Source of the DNA: Noviherbaspirillum autotrophicum | GTDB lineage: Bacteria > Pseudomonadota > Gammaproteobacteria > Burkholderiales > Burkholderiaceae_D | Assembly (NCBI RefSeq): GCF_000818395.1 | Contig: NZ_JWJG01000028.1 | Span: 62,001 to 126,000, forward strand | Direction: 5' to 3' | DNA: 64,000 bases | In this document: one piece after another, positions 53,377 to 61,705 of the stretch | Numbering within the stretch: position 1 is the first letter of the stretch | Layout: each line of letters starts with the position of its first letter | The notes under the pieces: generated by a model | The model's database searches: none | What the model was told of the DNA's origin: nothing | Seen by the model: the letters and a program-made list of their open reading frames with translations, nothing else | Made by a program: the position numbers and the translations under genes

Positions 53377-54576
53377 ATGGCCGTTCATAGAAATCCATGT
53401 CAATCAGCATCGTCATGGCAGCCTCGTCCTCGCGTTGCGCTGTTGGCGCTGTCGAGTCTTATTCTTCTGGCCGCGTGTTCCAAACCGGTCGAGAAGACGG
53501 AGGAAATACGGCCGGTACGAGCAATTCAATTGGCAGCGGACAATGTCGACGTGGCCGCCGAGTTTTCCGGCGAGGTGCGAGCACGCGTCGAATCGCGTCT
53601 GGGATTTCGCGTCGGCGGCAAGATTATTTCGCGCAAGGTGGATGTCGGTGCCATCGTGACGCGCGGCCAAGTATTGATGCAGCTCGATCCGCAAGACATG
53701 CAGTTGGCGCAGTCGCAAGCCAACGCGGGCTTGAAGGCGGCAGAAAGCAATCGCGATCTCGCCAAGGCGGAATTGAAGCGTTACCAGGATTTGCGCGAAA
53801 AGAATTTCGTCAGCCAAGCCGTCCTTGATAGCAAGGAAACAGCGTTCAAGGCTGCGCAAGCCAGCTACGATCAGGCGCTTGCCGCCTTCCGCAATCAGTC
53901 GAACCAGGCGGGTTACACGACACTCGTTTCTGATGTGAATGGCGTCGTGACCGGGGTCGATGCCGAGGTGGGGCAGGTCGTCGCGCCGGGCACGCCAGTG
54001 GTGCGGGTTGCCCAAACCGGTGAAAAGGAAATCGTGATCGGCATTCCTGAAGATAAGGTCGACGCATTGCGGCGAATGACGGACGTGCGGGTGCGCACAT
54101 GGGCCAAGCCGGAAGTGGTTGTTCCCGGTAAGCTGCGCGAACTCTCGCCGGTCGCCGACCCGGCTACCCGGACCTATACCGCAAAAATCGCCATTCCAAA
54201 TGCACCCGACCACATCAAACTCGGCATGACGGCATACGTCATATTTTCCGCGCGATCGCAGAATGCGATGATCAAGCTGCCGTTGACGGCTTTATTCCAG
54301 GATAAGTCGGCAACCGCCGTGTGGATCGTGGAAAACGGCGCCGTAAAGCCCGTGCAGGTTCAAGTCGCCGGAACTTCCGGCAATGACATCGTCATCGCCG
54401 GCGGCATCACTCCTGGCCAGACGGTCGTTACCGCCGGCGTCAATCTTCTCAAGCCGGGCCAAAAGGTGAAAATCCTGGGGGCTGACGCCCCTGTGTCAGA
54501 TGAGCAAAAGGTGGCGTCCGGCAGCAGCGCCTCGTCGATTGCGCCCGCCATCCTCAACGCCGGAGCCGGCAAATGA
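53377..54576 (+). CDS. RND efflux periplasmic adaptor lipoprotein
   Basis: A 399-residue membrane fusion protein with a lipoprotein signal (LLALSSLILLAAC). It has first and second lipoyl halves (FRVGGKIISRKVDVGAIVTRGQ and VSDVNGVVTGVDAEVGQVV), a coiled-coil hairpin between them (about 110-190) and beta-barrel domains. It partners the RND pump downstream, whose ATG overlaps its stop (ATGA). AAAGGAAA precedes ATG 53377. No outer-membrane channel gene is adjacent, so a channel such as TolC encoded elsewhere is expected. Confidence 0.9.
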   Translation: MAVHRNPCQSASSWQPRPRVALLALSSLILLAACSKPVEKTEEIRPVRAIQLAADNVDVAAEFSGEVRARVESRLGFRVGGKIISRKVDVGAIVTRGQVLMQLDPQDMQLAQSQANAGLKAAESNRDLAKAELKRYQDLREKNFVSQAVLDSKETAFKAAQASYDQALAAFRNQSNQAGYTTLVSDVNGVVTGVDAEVGQVVAPGTPVVRVAQTGEKEIVIGIPEDKVDALRRMTDVRVRTWAKPEVVVPGKLRELSPVADPATRTYTAKIAIPNAPDHIKLGMTAYVIFSARSQNAMIKLPLTALFQDKSATAVWIVENGAVKPVQVQVAGTSGNDIVIAGGITPGQTVVTAGVNLLKPGQKVKILGADAPVSDEQKVASGSSASSIAPAILNAGAGK

Positions 54577-57500
54577 GGGGCGGCTTCAATCTTTCTCGCT
54601 GGTCCCTCGAACATATCCCGCTCATACGGTATCTGATCGTGGCACTGCTGCTCGGCGGCATCATCAGCTACGGCCGTCTCGGCCAGGATGAGGATCCGCC
54701 TTTTACCTTCCGCGCCATGGTGGTCCGCGCGATCTGGCCGGGCGCCACGGCGCTTCAGATGGCGGACCAGGTGACCGACAAGCTGGAAAAGAAGCTGCAG
54801 GAAACACCCTATATCGACCGGATTCGCAGCTATTCCAAGCCGGGCGAAACCACCATCATCCTGCAACTGCGCGAATCGACCCCGCCCAAGGAAACCCCGG
54901 GCGCCTGGTATCAGGTGCGCAAAAAGATCGGCGATATCAGGAATACCTTGCCGCCTGGCGTCATCGGGCCCTTCTTCAATGACGAGTTCGGCGATACCTA
55001 CGGTTCGATCTTTGCGCTCTCCGGGGACGGTTTCAGTTATGCGGAAGTCAAGGACTACGCCGATTTCGTGCGCCAGCAATTCTTGCGCGTGCCGTCGGTG
55101 TCCAAGGTCGAACTGTTCGGCGTGCAGGACGAAAAGATCAACATCGAGTTCTCGCACAAGAAATTCGCGCAGCTTGGCATTCCTTTTGATTCCATCATCG
55201 CCCAACTGAACGCTCAGAATGCGGTCGAGGCTACCGGCGTGCTGGTGACGGCGACCGATAACCTGCAGGTTCGGGTAACCGGCGCGATGAAGTCGGTTAA
55301 GGACCTCGAAGACATGGAGTTGCGCGCCAACGGGATTCCTTTCCGCCTTGGCGACTTCGCCAAGATCAAGCGCGAGTACAAGGACCCACCGCAGGATAAG
55401 ATGCGTTTCAACGGCAAGGAGGTGATCGGCCTGGGCATCTCGATGGAGAAGGGTGGCGATATCATCGTGCTCGGCCGTAATCTCGAGAATACCGTCAATG
55501 AAATCAAGGGCAAGCTGCCCGTCGGGATCGAACTGGAACGCGTATCGAACCAGCCCAAGGCGGTCGCGTCGTCGGTCAATGAGTTTCTGCGTACCCTGGC
55601 CGAAGCGGTCCTGATCGTGCTTGCGGTGAGTTTCATCGCACTCGGCTTGCATACCAAGCCCTTCCGGGTCGATGCACGTCCGGGGCTGGTCGTCGCATTG
55701 ACGATTCCGCTGGTACTCGCGGTTACCTTCCTGTTCATGCGGATCTTCGACATCGACTTGCACAAAATTTCGCTTGGGGCGCTGATTATCGCGCTCGGAC
55801 TTTTGGTCGACGACGCCATCATCGCGGTCGAGATGATGGTGCGAAAAATGGAGGAGGGTCTATCGCGCTTCGAAGCAGCGACTTTTGCTTACACGTCGAC
55901 CGCGATGCCAATGCTGACCGGCACGCTCATTACGGCCGCCGGATTCCTTCCGATCGGACTGGCTAAGTCTGCAGCGGGCGAATACACGTTTTCGATGTTT
56001 TCCGTAAACGCACTTGCGCTGCTCATTTCATGGGTGGCCGCCGTGCTGTTTACGCCATATATCGGGTACATGCTGTTGAAAGTAAAGCCGAAAGCCAATG
56101 CCGACGGTCAGCACGAGCTGTTCGATACGCCGTTTTACACACGCTTTCGTGCGCTCGTGAACTGGTGCGTCGAATGGCGCAAGACCACGATCCTGCTGAC
56201 ACTTGCTGTTTTTGCGCTGGGCGTGTTCGGCTTTCGCTTTATCGAGCAGCAGTTTTTCCCCGACTCCAGTCGCCCGGAATTGATGGTTGAGCTATGGATG
56301 CCGGAAGGTACGGCATTTAACGCCACCGAGGCGCAGGCGAAGAAGTTTGAGACCTTCATCCGCAAGCAGGATGGTGTCGAGAGCGTCACCAGCTATGTGG
56401 GCACCGGAAGCCCGAGGTTCTATTTGCCTCTTGATCAGATATTCCCGCAGACTAATGTCACGCAAATCGTGGTACTGCCCAAGGATTTGCAGGCTCGCGA
56501 AGCATTGCGCCTGAAAATCATCGACGCTTTCAAGAACGATTTTCCGGAGGTGCGCGGGCGCGTGAAATTGTTGCCGAACGGGCCGCCGGTGCCTTATCCG
56601 GTCCAGTTCCGCGTCACAGGCACGGAGGTTGGCAAGGTGCGTGCCATCGCCGATCGGGTGAAGGAAGTTATGCGCGCCAATCCCAATTCGGTCGGCGTCA
56701 ATGACAACTGGAATGAGGCGGTGAAGGTGCTGCGACTCGATCTTGACCAGGACAAGTTGCGCGCGCTCGGCGTCAGTTCGCAAGCGCTCATGCGTACGGC
56801 AAACACGATCCTGACCGGCACCACCATCGGCCAGTTCCGTGAAGAGAATAAGTTGATTGATATCGTGGTCCGACAGCCTGTCGAGGAACGTTCGACCATT
56901 TCAGCGCTCAACGAAGCCAATATCCAGACTGCGAGCGGCCGTGCTGTTCCGCTGGCTCAGGTGGCCCGCGCCCATTTTGTCTGGGAGCCGGGCGTGGTAT
57001 GGCGCGAAGGGCGGGAATGGGCGATTACCGTGCAATCGGACGTGATCGACGGCATTCAGGGGCCAACAGTATCCAGTCAAATCAATCCGAAACTTGACTT
57101 GTTGCGTGCCGAGCTGCCCGCAGGGTACAAGATTGAGCTTGCCGGTGCGGCTGCGGATAGCGGCAAGGCGCAACAATCGATCGCCGCCAACGTGCCCTTG
57201 GTCGTCTTCATCATTTTCACGTTGTTGATGCTTCAGCTGCACAGCTTCTCGCGCTCGCTGCTGGTATTCCTGACTGGTCCGCTCGGTGTTGCCGGTGCCG
57301 CGATGGCGTTGTTGATCCTGCATCGCCCGTTCGGGTTTGTCGCTCAGTTGGGCGTGATCGCGCTGTTCGGCATGATCATCCGGAATTCGGTGATCCTGAT
57401 CGACCAGATTGAGCACGACATCCGTGAAGGCGTAGCACCGTGGAATGCGATCGTGGAGTCGGCGGTGCGCCGGTTCCGGCCGATCATCCTGACGGCGGCA

Positions 57501-57677
57501 GCAGCCGTGCTGGCGATGATCCCGTTGTCGCGATCCGTGTTCTGGGGGCCGATGGCAGTTGCCATCATGGGCGGCTTGATCATTGCAACGGCGCTGACGT
57601 TGCTGTTTTTGCCGGCACTGTACGCGGCATGGTTCCGGGTGAAGAAGCCCCAGCCCGACGTCGCGGTTATCCCGTAA
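54573..57677 (+). CDS. RND efflux pump inner-membrane transporter
   Basis: A 1034-residue resistance-nodulation-division transporter with twelve helices and two large periplasmic loops. RLGQDEDPPFTFRAMVVRAIWPGATA at the start is typical of this subgroup, and LIIALGLLVDDAIIAVEMM in helix 4 carries the proton-relay Asp pair. The later membrane block contains PLVVFIIFTLLMLQLHS and FRPIILTAAAAVLAMIPL. It is expected to expel amphiphilic compounds using the proton gradient. Substrate unknown. Confidence 0.92.
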   Translation: MRGGFNLSRWSLEHIPLIRYLIVALLLGGIISYGRLGQDEDPPFTFRAMVVRAIWPGATALQMADQVTDKLEKKLQETPYIDRIRSYSKPGETTIILQLRESTPPKETPGAWYQVRKKIGDIRNTLPPGVIGPFFNDEFGDTYGSIFALSGDGFSYAEVKDYADFVRQQFLRVPSVSKVELFGVQDEKINIEFSHKKFAQLGIPFDSIIAQLNAQNAVEATGVLVTATDNLQVRVTGAMKSVKDLEDMELRANGIPFRLGDFAKIKREYKDPPQDKMRFNGKEVIGLGISMEKGGDIIVLGRNLENTVNEIKGKLPVGIELERVSNQPKAVASSVNEFLRTLAEAVLIVLAVSFIALGLHTKPFRVDARPGLVVALTIPLVLAVTFLFMRIFDIDLHKISLGALIIALGLLVDDAIIAVEMMVRKMEEGLSRFEAATFAYTSTAMPMLTGTLITAAGFLPIGLAKSAAGEYTFSMFSVNALALLISWVAAVLFTPYIGYMLLKVKPKANADGQHELFDTPFYTRFRALVNWCVEWRKTTILLTLAVFALGVFGFRFIEQQFFPDSSRPELMVELWMPEGTAFNATEAQAKKFETFIRKQDGVESVTSYVGTGSPRFYLPLDQIFPQTNVTQIVVLPKDLQAREALRLKIIDAFKNDFPEVRGRVKLLPNGPPVPYPVQFRVTGTEVGKVRAIADRVKEVMRANPNSVGVNDNWNEAVKVLRLDLDQDKLRALGVSSQALMRTANTILTGTTIGQFREENKLIDIVVRQPVEERSTISALNEANIQTASGRAVPLAQVARAHFVWEPGVVWREGREWAITVQSDVIDGIQGPTVSSQINPKLDLLRAELPAGYKIELAGAAADSGKAQQSIAANVPLVVFIIFTLLMLQLHSFSRSLLVFLTGPLGVAGAAMALLILHRPFGFVAQLGVIALFGMIIRNSVILIDQIEHDIREGVAPWNAIVESAVRRFRPIILTAAAAVLAMIPLSRSVFWGPMAVAIMGGLIIATALTLLFLPALYAAWFRVKKPQPDVAVIP

Positions 57678-57719
57678 GTGCCGGATGCAAGGTCATTGCT
57701 TACGGCAGAAACGATGTGT

Positions 57720-57751
57720 CCGCCTGTCCCGCGAAAAATCGGGACAGGCGG
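57720..57751 (+). repeat. Strong inverted repeat after the RND pump gene
   Basis: CCGCCTGTCCCG (57720-57731) is the exact reverse complement of CGGGACAGGCGG (57740-57751), with an A-rich loop of eight. It lies 42 bp after the pump stop codon. It lacks a T-run on either strand, so it is a stable hairpin of uncertain job, perhaps stabilising the mRNA 3' end. Confidence 0.55.
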
Positions 57752-57804
57752 TGCAAAAATCCAGTAAAATGCCGGGTTGAAGTTGAAGAGCTACTAACAA
57801 AGGC

Positions 57805-57846
57805 AGGGCGACCGAATTATTCACTTCATGGTCGCCCTTTGCTTTT
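57805..57846 (+). terminator. Intrinsic terminator upstream of tRNA-Leu
   Basis: AGGGCGACC (57805-57813) pairs with GGTCGCCCT (57830-57838) with a 16-base loop, and is followed by TTGCTTTT. It lies between the RND pair and tRNA-Leu, so the tRNA-tig unit must have its own promoter after it. Confidence 0.65.
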
Positions 57847-57881
57847 GTGCAAAATCAACGCAAATAAAATTGCAAATTTGC

Positions 57882-57968
57882 GCGAGGATGGCGAAATTGG
57901 TAGACGCACCAGGTTTAGGTCCTGACGCCAGCAATGGTGTGGGGGTTCGAGTCCCCCTCCTCGCACCA
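57882..57968 (+). tRNA. tRNA-Leu (anticodon UAG)
   Basis: An 87-base tRNA with acceptor arms GCGAGGA and TCCTCGC, discriminator A and encoded CCA. The anticodon loop TTTAGGT is at 57914-57920 with TAG at 57916-57918. The long variable arm suits a class II tRNA. The T arm is GGGGGTTCGAGTCCCCC. It lies 28 bp upstream of tig, so the two may be co-transcribed. Confidence 0.97.
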
Positions 57969-57996
57969 CAGAATATTAATTTTTGGGACGATTCTC

Positions 57997-59346
57997 ATGG
58001 CAACTGCAGTCGAAACCTTGGATAAACTCGAGCGCCGCATCACCATCAAGCTGCCGGTGGCAGACGTGCAGGCGGAAGTTGAAAAACGTTTGAAAATTCG
58101 CGCCCGCACAGCAAAGGCGCCTGGTTTCCGTCCGGGCAAGGTGCCGATGAAGATGGTTGCGCAGCAGTACGGCTATCAGGTTGAGACTGAAGTGTTGAAT
58201 GACAAGGTCGGCCGCGCATTCAGCGAGGCTGCCAGCGAAAACAATCTGCGCGTCGCCGGATACCCGAAGATCGAACCGAAGACTGGCGATGGCGTGAGCG
58301 AAGGCGAGGTCGCATTCGACGCTACGTTTGAAGTCTACCCGGAAGTCAAGATCGGCGATCTGTCCGGCGTCGAAGTGGAAAAGGTTACGAGCGCCGTTAC
58401 CGACGCTGAAATCGACAAAACTATCGATATCCTGCGCAAGCAGCGCGTGCATTACCACACGAAGGGCGAGCAAGGCGCGCATGGCGACGGTGGCGCTGAT
58501 CAGACGGCCCAAAGCGGCGACCGCGTGACGCTCGACTTCGTCGGCAAGATCGACGGTGTTGAGTTTCAGGGTGGTAAGGCGGAGGATTTTGCATTCGTTC
58601 TGGGGGAAGGCCGCATGCTTCCTGAATTCGAGGCAGCGGCGACTGGCTTGAAGGTCGGCGAATCCAAGACCTTTCCTCTGACTTTCCCGGCCGATTACCA
58701 CGGTAAGGAAGTTGCCGGCAAAACAGCTGATTTCACGATCACGATTAAGAAACTGGAATGGGCGCACCTGCCGGAAGTCGATGCCGAGTTTGCGAAGTCC
58801 CTCGGCATTGCCGACGGCGATTTGGGCAAGATGCGTGCGGACATCAAGCAAAATCTTGAACGTGAAGTGAATGGCCGCGTCAAATCCAAGACTAAAGACA
58901 GCGTCATGAACGCACTGATCAACGTGTCAGAACTGGATGTGCCGAACGCTCTGGTCGAGCAAGATGTGGATCGTTTGATTGAAATGGCGCGCCAAGACAT
59001 GGCGCAGCGCGGCATGAAGGTTAACGACATGCCGTTCCCGCGCGAACTGTTTACTGCTCAGGCAGAACGTCGCGTGCGCCTCGGACTGATCCTGGCTGAA
59101 GTCGTCAAGTCGAACAAGCTGGAAGCGACTCCGGAGCAGGTCAAGGCGCAGGTGGAAGAGTTCGCGCAAAGCTACGAAGATCCGCAACAAGTTCTGAAGT
59201 ACTATTATGCAGATCGTCGTCGTCTGGCTGAAGTGGAGGCCCTTGTTTTGGAAGAAAACGTCGTTAACTATGTGCTTGGTCAGGCAAAGGTAAACGACAA
59301 GCCGGTTTCGTTCGACGAATTGATGGGTAATTCCGCGCAAGCCTAA
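57997..59346 (+). CDS. tig: Trigger factor
   Basis: A 449-residue ribosome-associated chaperone and prolyl isomerase. The ribosome-docking loop is in [12 protein letters not shown] (about 44-55), an FKBP domain is central ([20 protein letters not shown]) and the C-terminal helical domain completes it. An insertion of about ten residues before the FKBP domain ([16 protein letters not shown]) is lineage-like. First protein gene of the tig-clpP-clpX-lon cluster. ATG 57997. Confidence 0.95.
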   Translation: MATAVETLDKLERRITIKLPVADVQAEVEKRLKIRARTAKAPGFRPGKVPMKMVAQQYGYQVETEVLNDKVGRAFSEAASENNLRVAGYPKIEPKTGDGVSEGEVAFDATFEVYPEVKIGDLSGVEVEKVTSAVTDAEIDKTIDILRKQRVHYHTKGEQGAHGDGGADQTAQSGDRVTLDFVGKIDGVEFQGGKAEDFAFVLGEGRMLPEFEAAATGLKVGESKTFPLTFPADYHGKEVAGKTADFTITIKKLEWAHLPEVDAEFAKSLGIADGDLGKMRADIKQNLEREVNGRVKSKTKDSVMNALINVSELDVPNALVEQDVDRLIEMARQDMAQRGMKVNDMPFPRELFTAQAERRVRLGLILAEVVKSNKLEATPEQVKAQVEEFAQSYEDPQQVLKYYYADRRRLAEVEALVLEENVVNYVLGQAKVNDKPVSFDELMGNSAQA

Positions 59347-59377
59347 TCAGCTTGTGCGTACTCCTTGAGGAAAGCAC

Positions 59378-60004
59378 ATGTCAGGCATGATTAGAAATTC
59401 TGCACTAGAGACCGAAATGCTCGGTATGGTGCCGATGGTGATTGAACAAAGCGGACGCGGTGAGCGCGCATACGACATCTATTCGCGCCTGCTGAAGGAG
59501 CGTGTGATTTTTCTGGTTGGTCCGGTCAATGATCACTCGGCCAACCTGATCGTCGCGCAAATGCTGTTCCTGGAAAGCGAGAATCCCGACAAGGATATTT
59601 CGCTTTACATCAACTCTCCGGGTGGCTCGGTTTCGGCAGGCATGGCGATTTATGACACTATGCAATTCATCAAGCCGGACGTGTCGACGCTTTGTACCGG
59701 CTTGGCTGCGTCGATGGGCGCTTTCCTGCTCGCGGCCGGAGCGAAGGGAAAGCGGTTCTCGCTGCCGAACTCGAGGATTATGATTCACCAACCGTTGGGC
59801 GGCGCTCAAGGGCAGGCCGCAGATATCGAAATTCAGGCTCGCGAGATTCTCTATCTGCGTGATCGCCTGAACCACATCCTGGCTGAAAAAACCGGTCGAT
59901 CTGTGGAACAAATCAGCAAGGATACAGACAGAGATAATTTCATGTCTGCTGCGGAAGCAGCAGAATATGGGATGATTGACAAGGTGCTGACCAGCCGCGC
60001 CTAA
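59378..60004 (+). CDS. clpP: ATP-dependent Clp protease proteolytic subunit
   Basis: A 208-residue serine protease. The catalytic serine is S112 in [13 protein letters not shown] and the histidine is H137 in [10 protein letters not shown]. The N-terminal propeptide is as usual. It assembles into a double heptamer with ClpX. GAGGAAA precedes ATG 59378. An intrinsic terminator lies after it. Confidence 0.97.
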   Translation: MSGMIRNSALETEMLGMVPMVIEQSGRGERAYDIYSRLLKERVIFLVGPVNDHSANLIVAQMLFLESENPDKDISLYINSPGGSVSAGMAIYDTMQFIKPDVSTLCTGLAASMGAFLLAAGAKGKRFSLPNSRIMIHQPLGGAQGQAADIEIQAREILYLRDRLNHILAEKTGRSVEQISKDTDRDNFMSAAEAAEYGMIDKVLTSRA

Positions 60005-60021
60005 GGTGCCTGTCCAAGCGG

Positions 60022-60059
60022 AAAACGCCCGGGCGCACCGCGTTCGGGCGTTTTGTTTT
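60022..60059 (+). terminator. Intrinsic terminator after clpP
   Basis: AAAACGCCCG (60022-60031) pairs with CGGGCGTTTT (60045-60054) and is followed by GTTTTA. It separates clpP from clpX, so clpX must have a promoter in the 105 bases that follow, or rely on read-through. Confidence 0.85.
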
Positions 60060-60164
60060 ATAGCGACGAAATTTGTCAACTTTGCTCTAAATTCTTGAGC
60101 GCTGTCGTGACGAATTGGGATTTCGCAGGTAATATCGAATTCATACCTAACCACACTGTGCCCT

Positions 60165-61433
60165 ATGTCTGACAAAAAATCCTCCAGTGGCGAGAAATTG
60201 CTCTATTGCTCCTTCTGTGGCAAGAGCCAACACGAGGTAAAGAAACTTATTGCTGGTCCGTCGGTTTTCATTTGCGACGAGTGCATCGATCTGTGTAATG
60301 ACATCATTCGTGACGAAGCATCCAGTATGGAGTCGGTTACCGGCCCAAAATCGGATTTGCCGACGCCGCAAGAAATTTTCGAGTTACTAGGGCAGTACGT
60401 AATTGGCCAGGAAACAGCTAAGCGCATCCTTTCGGTAGCGGTATATAACCACTACAAGCGCCTCAAGCATCTGGGGAAGAAGGATGATGTAGAACTGGCC
60501 AAGAGCAACATCTTATTGATCGGCCCAACGGGGTCAGGCAAGACCTTGTTGGCGCAGACGTTGGCTCGCATGCTTAATGTGCCGTTCGTGATTGCAGATG
60601 CAACGACGTTGACCGAGGCGGGTTACGTCGGTGAGGATGTGGAAAACATTATTCAAAAGCTTTTGCAAAACTGTAACTACGAAGTTGAAAAAGCGCAGAA
60701 AGGTATCGTATATATCGATGAAATCGACAAGATTTCGCGCAAATCCGACAATCCATCGATAACCCGTGATGTATCTGGCGAAGGTGTGCAGCAGGCCTTG
60801 CTGAAATTGATTGAGGGAACAATGGCCTCAGTGCCACCTCAAGGCGGCCGCAAGCATCCAAATCAGGATTTCGTGCAGATTGACACCACCAATATCATGT
60901 TCATCTGTGGCGGTGCTTTCGATGGTTTGGCAAAAATCATTTCGAATCGCTCGGAGAAGAGTGGAATTGGTTTTTCGGCCAGTGTGAAAAGCCAATCGGA
61001 ACGCAGCGCCAGCGAAGTTTTGCTTGATGCGGAACCGGAAGATTTGATCAAGTTTGGTTTAATTCCGGAATTGGTTGGCCGTCTGCCAGTCGTTGCGACG
61101 TTGAGTGAACTAAATGAGGAGGCATTGATCCAAATCTTGCTTGAACCCAAGAATGCACTGATCAAGCAATATGCAAAGCTGCTTCAAATGGAAGGTGCAG
61201 AGTTGGAGGTTCGGCCGGCAGCATTGCATGCAATTGCCAAAAAAGCGCTTGAACGCAAGACTGGTGCACGTGGTCTACGCTCTATTCTTGAACATGCTTT
61301 GTTGGATGTAATGTTTGAATTACCGGGGCAGCAGAACGTAGCTAAGGTGGTTATTGATGAAAATACGATCGTCAATGGAGCTAAGCCTTTGTTGATTTAT
61401 CACGAGCAGCCTAAAGTGTCAGGGGCCAAGTAG
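60165..61433 (+). CDS. clpX: ATP-dependent Clp protease ATP-binding subunit ClpX
   Basis: A 422-residue AAA+ unfoldase. The N-terminal zinc-binding domain is [14 protein letters not shown] with CDECIDLC, and Walker A is GPTGSGKT. Walker B is [10 protein letters not shown], and the ClpP-docking loop IGF is in KSGIGFSAS. It recognises tagged proteins and feeds them to ClpP. Confidence 0.97.
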   Translation: MSDKKSSSGEKLLYCSFCGKSQHEVKKLIAGPSVFICDECIDLCNDIIRDEASSMESVTGPKSDLPTPQEIFELLGQYVIGQETAKRILSVAVYNHYKRLKHLGKKDDVELAKSNILLIGPTGSGKTLLAQTLARMLNVPFVIADATTLTEAGYVGEDVENIIQKLLQNCNYEVEKAQKGIVYIDEIDKISRKSDNPSITRDVSGEGVQQALLKLIEGTMASVPPQGGRKHPNQDFVQIDTTNIMFICGGAFDGLAKIISNRSEKSGIGFSASVKSQSERSASEVLLDAEPEDLIKFGLIPELVGRLPVVATLSELNEEALIQILLEPKNALIKQYAKLLQMEGAELEVRPAALHAIAKKALERKTGARGLRSILEHALLDVMFELPGQQNVAKVVIDENTIVNGAKPLLIYHEQPKVSGAK

Positions 61434-61466
61434 TATTCCACTGAATCTGTTCTCACAGTCGCATGT

Positions 61467-61490
61467 TCCACAATTTTAATGAATTGTGGA
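61467..61490. repeat. Inverted repeat between clpX and lon
   Basis: TCCACAATT (61467-61475) mirrors AATTGTGGA (61482-61490) with a six-base loop. It lies 33 bp after the clpX stop, with no T-run. Possibly a 3' end stabiliser or protein site. Confidence 0.4.
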
Positions 61491-61572
61491 GCATCTAACT
61501 GAAGGCCAAAGCCCGTTTTTTCCTAGAAGCAGTACAATTTGAATCACAGGAATCACTTCAGGCTTCCAATGC

Positions 61573-61610
61573 AAGGCTACCCGAAGGCGACTTCGTGTGT
61601 GGCCTTTTTT
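61573..61610 (+). terminator. Intrinsic terminator between clpX and lon
   Basis: A bulged stem: AAGGC (61573-61577) pairs with GCCTT, and inside it CGAAG-GCGA-CTTCG forms a tight GNRA hairpin. Six T follow to 61610. It implies that lon is transcribed from its own promoter. Confidence 0.7.
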
Positions 61611-61648
61611 ATTGGTGAATTCTGTAGTGATTTTTGTTGCCGCTTGGA

Positions 61649-61678
61649 CTTGAGTTTTTGGCTGTCGGGCCAACATCA
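61649..61678 (+). promoter_or_regulatory. Possible heat-shock (sigma-32-like) promoter of lon
   Basis: CTTGAG at 61649-61654 and CCAACATCA from 61670 are spaced 15 bases apart, a partial match to CTTGAA-N13-15-CCCCAT. lon is heat-shock controlled in related bacteria, and a terminator lies just upstream, so a promoter is expected here. The match is weak. Confidence 0.28.
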
Positions 61679-61705
61679 TAAACAAGCTCTTAAATAAGGT
61701 TCGCC

